Source: Clostridia bacterium (GTDB lineage: Bacteria; Bacillota; Clostridia; Oscillospirales; CAG-272). Taken from it: a DNA stretch of 43,170 bases. This document shows, piece after piece, positions 37,924 through 43,170 of the stretch; position 1 is the first letter of the stretch; the number at the start of each line of letters is the position of its first letter. The position numbers and the translations under genes are program-made. The stretch is from NCBI GenBank assembly GCA_017461475.1, contig JAFTXX010000003.1:1-43170 (forward strand), in the 5' to 3' direction. A model generated the notes under the pieces. That model did not search any database, was not told the DNA's origin, and was given only the letters and a program-made list of their open reading frames with translations.

Positions 37924-39978
37924 ATGTCAGAACTGTTTTTAAAACTTCTCAATATGAGCATCACCGCAAGTTGGCTTGCGCTTGCGGTCATAGTCTTGCG
38001 CTTGTTGCTCAAAAAAGCGCCGAAAGCTATTGTCTGCGTCATGTGGGCGCTCGTCGGCGTGCGCCTTGTCTGCCCGTTCTCGATTGAAAGCGTGCTCAGC
38101 CTTATCCCCAGCGCCGAGACCGTGCCGCAGGAAATAGTGTATTCACCCGCACCGACGATACACACGGGGATAGCTACATTTAATACTATGGTCAACCCCA
38201 TTATTTCCGAGCAGCTTGCCCCCAAGGTCGGCGCAAGCGTAAATCCCATGCAGGTTATCACCTTTGCCGCGTCCGTGATATGGATAGTCGGCATGGCGGC
38301 AATGGTCTTGTACACCGCCGTAAGTTATCTGCGACTATATTTCAAAGTGCGCGAGGCTGTAAAGTGCGGCGACGTGTGGCTGTGCGACAATATTTCAACG
38401 CCGTTTATCCTCGGAATTATTCGCCCGCGCATTTATATACCGTCGTCCATGAACGAGGTTGATATCGAATATGTCGCCGCGCACGAAAAGGCGCATATAA
38501 AACGCCTCGACTATATATGGAAACCGCTCGGCTTTGCACTCCTCACGGTCTATTGGTTCAACCCTGTAATGTGGGTGGCATACGTGCTCCTTTGCCGCGA
38601 TATCGAACTTGCCTGCGACGAAAAGGTGATAAAAGAAAATGGCACAGAGATAAAGAAACCCTATTCCGACGCGCTGATAAATTGCAGCGTTCCGCGCAAA
38701 ATGATTTCGGTTTGCCCCCTCGCGTTCGGCGAGGTCGGCGTGAAAGGCAGAGTGAAGAATATACTGAGCTACAAAAAGCCCGCGTTTTGGATAATCATCG
38801 TTGCGATAGTCGCTTGCGCCGCCGTCGCCGTGTGCTTTCTCACTGATCCCAAAGAGGATGAAAAAGTTACTTTCAGCGGCATACCGCTCACCTTTGCCGC
38901 GGATGATTGCTATGTTTTCTATCCGCAGGAGTCGGTATATGACTGTGCGGTGTTCTCGTCTGTACAAAGTGCCGATGCCGCACCCGATTACAGACTTCAC
39001 GGCGACATGACCTTTGAGGAACTGACAAGCGAAACAATAAATGTACTCGGCACTATGAGCGAAGTTACCCTCACTGAGAAAAACTTCGATACAACATTTG
39101 ATGCATACGGCAAGGACACCGCCGCGGCTTTGCGCAAAAACAACCGCCGCGCGTGGGAACTTCACCAAAAAGTCGGGGAGAACAATATGTGGTATACCGT
39201 GCTTGAGCAAAAGGATGGCACATATTACGTCGGAGTAGGGTATTATGAGCATCTTGATGACGGCAGCGACCTTATGCGCTGGGTTTACCGTGTTAACAAG
39301 CAAAACCAGACCTACATTGAAGAAATAGATGAGTTCGGCGGATATAATGTATATAAATTCTATGATTCCGTAGACCCCGTCGCACCGTCGATATTTCTGT
39401 ATGACGATCCGCAAACGTTCTCATTTACCTATTCCGCGTTCAGCAGTTACTTTGCTGTAGGTACGTACGAACTTACCGACGACACGCTCACCCTAAAAAC
39501 CAATGACGGTATGAATACATATGTGTTCGACGTAGCTGACAATACCTTTGTATTTGATGCATCCCGCTCGTCTAAAATTCCCGAATACCGCTATTCGGGT
39601 GACTCAATGGAACCCGAATGCCCTGTCCCCGACGGCGCCGTGTTTGAGTTCGAAAGCCGCATGAACAAGTACACTGGTGTTGAAGACACAGCACATTATG
39701 ACATAGACAACGACGGCAAAAACGAAATATTGGTACTCTGTGCAGGACCGACCTCGGGAGTGGTAACATTTACATTTAGTGTAGTTGACGATAACGGCGA
39801 AGAATATACAGAAATGTTTTTCGGCGGCGATTGGCGTGATTACGGCTTTGAAGAGTCGGATGACGGCACGGTGCGCTTCTACTATATTGAACGCGAAAAC
39901 GGAAGCAAGTCTTCATGCAACATCGGCTTTGAAAACGGACACATAGTCCGCGACGGTCCGTGGCATTTGGAAAAGTAA
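37924..39978 (+). CDS. BlaR1/MecR1-type M56 metallopeptidase sensor
   Basis: A 684-residue membrane protein. Four hydrophobic segments precede and follow the zinc site HEKAH (about residue 187), with the second motif ELACDEKVI about 40 residues on, as in M56 peptidases. LNMSITASWLALAVIVLRLL marks the first membrane helix. The outside C-terminal part (about residues 315-684) is not a penicillin-binding domain but an unknown region with Asp/Thr/Tyr-rich repeats, so the sensed signal is not obviously a beta-lactam. Start at 37924 has TGGAG nearby; in-frame upstream ATGs are possible. Confidence 0.88.
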   Translation: MSELFLKLLNMSITASWLALAVIVLRLLLKKAPKAIVCVMWALVGVRLVCPFSIESVLSLIPSAETVPQEIVYSPAPTIHTGIATFNTMVNPIISEQLAPKVGASVNPMQVITFAASVIWIVGMAAMVLYTAVSYLRLYFKVREAVKCGDVWLCDNISTPFILGIIRPRIYIPSSMNEVDIEYVAAHEKAHIKRLDYIWKPLGFALLTVYWFNPVMWVAYVLLCRDIELACDEKVIKENGTEIKKPYSDALINCSVPRKMISVCPLAFGEVGVKGRVKNILSYKKPAFWIIIVAIVACAAVAVCFLTDPKEDEKVTFSGIPLTFAADDCYVFYPQESVYDCAVFSSVQSADAAPDYRLHGDMTFEELTSETINVLGTMSEVTLTEKNFDTTFDAYGKDTAAALRKNNRRAWELHQKVGENNMWYTVLEQKDGTYYVGVGYYEHLDDGSDLMRWVYRVNKQNQTYIEEIDEFGGYNVYKFYDSVDPVAPSIFLYDDPQTFSFTYSAFSSYFAVGTYELTDDTLTLKTNDGMNTYVFDVADNTFVFDASRSSKIPEYRYSGDSMEPECPVPDGAVFEFESRMNKYTGVEDTAHYDIDNDGKNEILVLCAGPTSGVVTFTFSVVDDNGEEYTEMFFGGDWRDYGFEESDDGTVRFYYIERENGSKSSCNIGFENGHIVRDGPWHLEK

Positions 39979-40015
39979 ATAATGTTCACATTAGTAATTG
40001 TGACGCACCAACCTT

Positions 40016-40086
40016 GTAGGGGTCGACGTCCTCGACGACCCGCATGAACTATGGCAAAACGGGACGTCCAGGAGGTCGTCCCCTAC
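40016..40086. repeat. GTAGGGG palindromic repeat, copy 3 (diverged)
   Basis: Begins GTAGGGGTCGACGTCCTCGA and ends in GACGTCC ... GTCCCCTAC. The outer arms match the other copies; the inner GACGTC/TCGACG parts differ, forming a second sub-family. It lies just after the M56 gene. Confidence 0.8.
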
Positions 40087-40133
40087 GGTTTGTGGGGGAC
40101 AATTTACTCCCCTAACATTAATCTACCAAACAT

Positions 40134-40159
40134 AAAAATCCCGCTTCGGCGGGATTTTT
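40134..40159. terminator. Terminator after M56 gene
   Basis: Perfect stem AAAAATCCCGC-TTCG-GCGGGATTTTT. Nearly the same hairpin recurs at 40851-40878. Confidence 0.88.
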
Positions 40160-40160
40160 A

Positions 40161-40189
40161 TTTACTATAACAGTATTCTGTTGTATAAT
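40161..40189 (+). promoter_or_regulatory. Promoter of GNAT gene
   Basis: -35 TTTACT (40161-40166), 17-nt spacer, -10 TATAAT (40184-40189), about 30 nt before the ATG. Confidence 0.75.
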
Positions 40190-40225
40190 ATAATCACAAC
40201 TACTTTATTTGTACAGGCAGGAAAT

Positions 40226-40732
40226 ATGACAACAAGCAGATTATTGATAAGAGAAATAACTCCCGACGACTGGCGGGGACTGCAGAAAACAGCACTCGAT
40301 TTTTGCAAGTCTGAATATGCGGTATACGACATGCCGCTGCCCACAGAAGATGGCGCAATAAAGGAACTGACAAAGAAATTTGCAGAGTCACACTTGTTTT
40401 TCGCAGTGTTTTTAAAAGATAAAGCCGAGATGATCGGTTATGTATGTTTCCATAAAGACGGAGAAAACTACGACCTCGGCTACTGTTTTCTTTCCGAATA
40501 TCAAGGCAGGGGATATGCTTTTGAGAGTTGCAAGGCTGTGATAGAGCATATTGAGCAGAATTATACCGTAAACAGTTTCACGGCAGGAACTGCTTTGAAA
40601 AACATCCCATCGGTAAAATTACTTGAAAAACTCGGATTTGTGCTCACGGGAACAGAGATGCTCTCGTTTCACAAGGACGCAAGCGGAAACGACATAGTTT
40701 TCGAGGGCGGAAATTTTGTAAAACCGCGATAA
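40226..40732 (+). CDS. GNAT-family N-acetyltransferase
   Basis: A 168-residue acetyltransferase resembling the RimJ/RimL-type branch: TSRLLIREITPDDWRGL at the start, AEMIGYVCFHKDG, then LGYCFLSEYQGRGYAFE, where QGRGYA is the acetyl-CoA pyrophosphate loop, and NIPSVKLLEKLGFVLTGTE near the end. The substrate (protein N-terminus, antibiotic or metabolite) is not evident. GCAGGA lies 5 nt before the chosen ATG; an upstream in-frame start lacks a site. Single-gene unit with its own promoter and terminator. Confidence 0.9.
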   Translation: MTTSRLLIREITPDDWRGLQKTALDFCKSEYAVYDMPLPTEDGAIKELTKKFAESHLFFAVFLKDKAEMIGYVCFHKDGENYDLGYCFLSEYQGRGYAFESCKAVIEHIEQNYTVNSFTAGTALKNIPSVKLLEKLGFVLTGTEMLSFHKDASGNDIVFEGGNFVKPR

Positions 40733-40850
40733 CTGTTGCGAGAGTATAAAGGCAGTATCAACGTAAGCATTGGAGCGATGACAACCCCGACGGATGAGGG
40801 AAAATGCCAAACTCTCCGCTAACCATCAATCTACCTTTTCAACTTTAAAC

Positions 40851-40878
40851 AAAAAATCCCGCTTTGGCGGGATTTTTT
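40851..40878. terminator. Bidirectional terminator between GNAT and AraC genes
   Basis: Perfect stem AAAAAATCCCGC-TTTG-GCGGGATTTTTT, serving converging genes. Confidence 0.9.
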
Positions 40879-40882
40879 ATGT

Positions 40883-41665
40883 TTATTGGCTGGCTATTCC
40901 GAACATTTTTACATATTCGCTCGGGGTGTAGCCCGTGGCTTTTTTAAACGAGCGGGAGAAGTGGTACACGCTTGAAAAGCCCGACATCTCGGCGATAGAC
41001 GTTATCGAAAGGTACTCGTTGCGGAGCATGTTTTCCGCGTTGCGTATGCGGAGGTCCTGGATGTATTGCTTCGGCGACGTGCCGTACTGGCTTTTGAACA
41101 CGCGGCGGAAATACACCTCGCTGACTGCGGCTTTTTCGGCGAGAATTTTGTTGTTTAGCGTCGGGTCGTTGAAATTGTCCTCGAGGTATCTCACAGCGGG
41201 GCGGATGATGTCGTAGTTTTTGTCGCGGTGCGCGGCGAGTTCGTTTTTGTACAGACGGTTGAAAATTTCATATATCGTCCGAAGCGCGCTCAGGTGACCG
41301 TTAGGCGGCTTTATCAGCCATAGTTTTTCCAGTTTGTGAAATTCGCCGAGATAGTTTTCAACGTCGTTTATTTCAATGCTTATAAACTCATTTGGCGCGG
41401 TGCCGTCAAGCGCGAGATACTGTATAAGCGGGAACTCGCCCTCCTCGGTGCAGGACTGCGTGTAGGTTGCGCCTTTGGGCAAAAGCAGTACGTGATTTCT
41501 GTCGGAGATGTATTCCTTGCCGTCATGGTAGTAGGTCATCTTGCCCGATGTTGCAAAGCAAATGCCGTAATACTTGCGGTCCTTTTGCTCCCTTATTTTG
41601 AAAACGGAGTTCTTTATAACAAGTGCGCCCGCAAATCGGATGGGAGTGATTTTTTCAATGCTCAC
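40883..41665 (-). CDS. AraC-family transcriptional regulator
   Basis: A 260-residue protein: an N-terminal cupin-like ligand-binding region (about residues 10-110, with KMTYYHDGKEYISDRNHVLL) and a C-terminal pair of HTH motifs (about 155-255; LAEKAAVSEVYFRRVFKSQ then SITSIAEMSGFSSVYHFSRS and FKKATGYTPSEY). This is typical of sugar or small-carbon-source regulators. It is divergent from the AroD-like gene and shares a control region with operator-like repeats, so it probably regulates that gene and the secreted protein after it. Confidence 0.93.
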   Translation of the reverse strand: MSIEKITPIRFAGALVIKNSVFKIREQKDRKYYGICFATSGKMTYYHDGKEYISDRNHVLLLPKGATYTQSCTEEGEFPLIQYLALDGTAPNEFISIEINDVENYLGEFHKLEKLWLIKPPNGHLSALRTIYEIFNRLYKNELAAHRDKNYDIIRPAVRYLEDNFNDPTLNNKILAEKAAVSEVYFRRVFKSQYGTSPKQYIQDLRIRNAENMLRNEYLSITSIAEMSGFSSVYHFSRSFKKATGYTPSEYVKMFGIASQ

Positions 41666-41776
41666 CTTGTATACTTTCTCCTTTCGGAAACATTTTTTAT
41701 GAGTATATCATTTTTGTTAAATAAAATCAAGGAAAAATAAGGAAAATGCAATAAATTGTATCACTTTTAACAAATA

Positions 41777-41821
41777 TGTATCAATTTTTGCATTGATATA
41801 CACTATAGGCAATGGTATCAT
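41777..41821 (+). promoter_or_regulatory. Promoter and operator of AroD-like gene
   Basis: -35 TTGATA (41793-41798), 17-nt spacer, -10 TATCAT (41816-41821). An inverted repeat TGTATCAA/TTGATATACA (41777-41802) covers the -35, and further TGTATCA copies lie near 41757. These are likely AraC-type binding sites. Confidence 0.65.
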
Positions 41822-41862
41822 TAAATTGTATTAAAATGCAAGTTTGAAAGTGAGGTATAAAA

Positions 41863-42654
41863 ATGAAACCGACATTTTTAGGACACAAGAGACCGCTTTT
41901 AGTAGATATGATAATTGTTGAGACTCCGACACAGGCGGTCAACAACATCCGCAACGCCATTTACGACGGTGCCGAGGCGTTCGGTATGCAGATGGAGCGC
42001 TTGCGCCCCGAGTACAGAACCGAGGATATATTAAAGAAACTCACCGCGTACATGGGCGACCGTCCGTTTTATCTCACCAACTACCGCGGCGCTTATAATA
42101 AGGAAATGAGTGAGGAAGCGCGCATGGAAGAACTCATGCTCGGCATAAAGTGCGGTGCTACACTCGTTGACCTCACGGGCGACACCTTTGACCCCACCCC
42201 CGGCGAAATGACATACAATCCCATTGCTATTGACAAGCAGAAGGCTCAGATTGAAAAATTCCACGAGGCGGGCGCCGAGGTGCTTATGTCCTCGCATATC
42301 TTCAAGTACATGGAGCCCGAAAAGGTGGTTGAACTCGCGCTCGAGCAACAGAACCGCGGCGTTGACATCGCAAAGTTTGTTACGGGCACTGAAACCGAAG
42401 AACAACTTTGGAACAACCTTAACACCATTAAACTGTTAAAGCAGGAACTTAAGATTCCGTTCCTTTTTCTCTCAAACGGACCATGGTGCAAGATGCACCG
42501 CGTGCTCGGACCTTACTTCGGCGTTTGCATGTGGCTTTGCGTACAGCAGTATGACGCGCTTTCCTCGCGCGACCAACCTCTTCTTCGCTCAATGAAGCAG
42601 ATAGTTGAGAACTTCGACGCGGCTCCCAATATCCGCGAAGGACTTGAATTCTAA
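41863..42654 (+). CDS. Type I 3-dehydroquinate dehydratase-like protein (AroD family)
   Basis: A 263-residue TIM-barrel protein matching AroD type I. His145 (in SSHIFK) and Lys171 (VDIAKFVTG) correspond to the catalytic base and Schiff-base lysine (His143/Lys170 in E. coli AroD). The loop SNGPWCKMHRVLGPYFG resembles the AroD substrate loop with its Arg. Lengths agree. No other shikimate gene is near; control by AraC and the neighbouring secreted protein suggest a catabolic role (quinate or related plant-derived substrate) rather than aromatic biosynthesis. GTGAGG lies 8 nt before ATG. Confidence 0.85.
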   Translation: MKPTFLGHKRPLLVDMIIVETPTQAVNNIRNAIYDGAEAFGMQMERLRPEYRTEDILKKLTAYMGDRPFYLTNYRGAYNKEMSEEARMEELMLGIKCGATLVDLTGDTFDPTPGEMTYNPIAIDKQKAQIEKFHEAGAEVLMSSHIFKYMEPEKVVELALEQQNRGVDIAKFVTGTETEEQLWNNLNTIKLLKQELKIPFLFLSNGPWCKMHRVLGPYFGVCMWLCVQQYDALSSRDQPLLRSMKQIVENFDAAPNIREGLEF

Positions 42655-42673
42655 TTTCTGAAAGGAAAAAACA

Positions 42674-43170
42674 ATGACGAGAAAATCATTTTCCCGTAAA
42701 TTTTTAATTTGCCTTGTTACGGCGGTGCTTCTCGCACTGCTGACGCTCGGCGCGTCCGCCGCGGGCGACACCGTTTACCTCGACGGAACCGCGGGCAACG
42801 ACTCATACTCGGGTACCGACGCAGGCTCGCCGTTTAAAACTCTCGACAAAGCCATTGAGACTGTCGCACACGGCGGCACCATTGTCCTTGTAGACGACTA
42901 TATTATAAGCGGCGACTATGTTCAGCCTGCTCACACGGGTGAAATTGTCATCACCTCAAACGACGGCACAAAGAATTACGGCGGTGCGCTTAAATTCAAT
43001 GTCTCGGCCAATACATATCACCGCCTGAGCGGTCCTACAACTTTCCGTGACGTTACAATTTCAATGTCGCACTTCGTCCTTTTTGTAGCAAACTTCAATT
43101 CGCTCACCTTTGATACGGGACTCAACGTGACAAACGGTGCAAAATGGGCGTTTGTTGTAGGCGGTTATCA
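42674..43170 (+). CDS. Secreted protein, N-terminal part (beta-helix-like, DUF1565-type start)
   Basis: The frame is open to the window end (165 codons seen). It has a signal peptide: basic MTRKSFSRKF, a hydrophobic core (LICLVTAVLLALLTLG) and ASA-A cleavage site near residue 29. The mature start YLDGTAGNDSYSGTDAGSPF followed by KTLDKAIETV is typical of right-handed beta-helix or surface repeat proteins. GGAAAAAAC precedes ATG, 19 nt after the AroD-like gene, so both may be one unit under AraC control. The 3' end is missing. Confidence 0.82.
   Translation, partial: MTRKSFSRKFLICLVTAVLLALLTLGASAAGDTVYLDGTAGNDSYSGTDAGSPFKTLDKAIETVAHGGTIVLVDDYIISGDYVQPAHTGEIVITSNDGTKNYGGALKFNVSANTYHRLSGPTTFRDVTISMSHFVLFVANFNSLTFDTGLNVTNGAKWAFVVGGY

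Noticed and set aside
38395-39414. Long leftward open frame inside the M56 gene
   Set aside because: It is antisense to a clear M56 peptidase, without ribosome site or recognisable domain.

Overview
The window looks like DNA from an anaerobic, fermentative Clostridia-type Firmicute, probably an uncultured gut member of the Oscillospirales/Ruminococcaceae. The grounds are AGGAGG-type ribosome sites, sigma-A promoters with TTGACA/TATAAT boxes, a complete [FeFe]-hydrogenase maturation operon, and palindromic GTAGGGG repeats of a kind I associate with this group. No 16S or other marker is present, so this is inference.

The left two thirds (about 1-27060) is AT-richer accessory DNA, probably cargo and the regulatory end of an integrative/conjugative or mobilisable element. 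Genes from 143 to 22169 all read leftward. From the right they are: a SLOG-fold protein behind a structured leader RNA; a small XRE regulator; three consecutive dynamin-like GTPases (21112-15628); a LytTR regulator with a degenerate receiver; three unrecognised proteins; and a 1078-residue HerA/DUF87-type ATPase. A second transcription unit starts near 9470. It has a 102-residue protein, a HExxH protein ending in a Cys/His-repeat tail, a radical SAM/SPASM maturase, an EcsC protein, a SpoT-like HD hydrolase, a DUF1810 protein, a BtpA-like TIM barrel, a NADAR-macro fusion, a metallophosphoesterase, a VWA protein and small unknowns. No integrase, relaxase or type IV secretion gene is in the window.

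From 22506 to 26543 the genes read rightward: two XRE regulators, a GAF-BTAD regulator, a sigma-70-region-4-like protein behind an elaborate leader (short ORF, internal terminator, hairpin over the ribosome site), and a PemK/MazF-type protein with a Cys-rich tail. Short direct repeats near 26.8-27.06 kb may mark the element end. From 27.1 to 28.4 kb lies debris: a small membrane protein, a truncated gene, and an HTH-dynamin gene cut off inside its G domain.

From 28.6 kb the DNA is richer in GC and looks like ordinary chromosome: a Gly/His-rich membrane protein, a PLP aminotransferase, an NCS2 purine permease, the TM1266-like regulator plus hydE, hydG and hydF, a BlaI/M56 sensor pair with a double operator, a GNAT acetyltransferase, an AraC regulator divergent from an AroD-like dehydratase, and the start of a secreted protein. 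Several families of structured intergenic repeats lie among these genes.

The most notable candidates for an undescribed system are (i) the HExxH protein plus radical SAM maturase, in which a protease-like protein seems to carry its own modifiable tail, and (ii) the three-dynamin plus HerA-ATPase operon with its LytTR regulator. These lie side by side with an ADP-ribose-related gene set, and may together form one stress or defence island.
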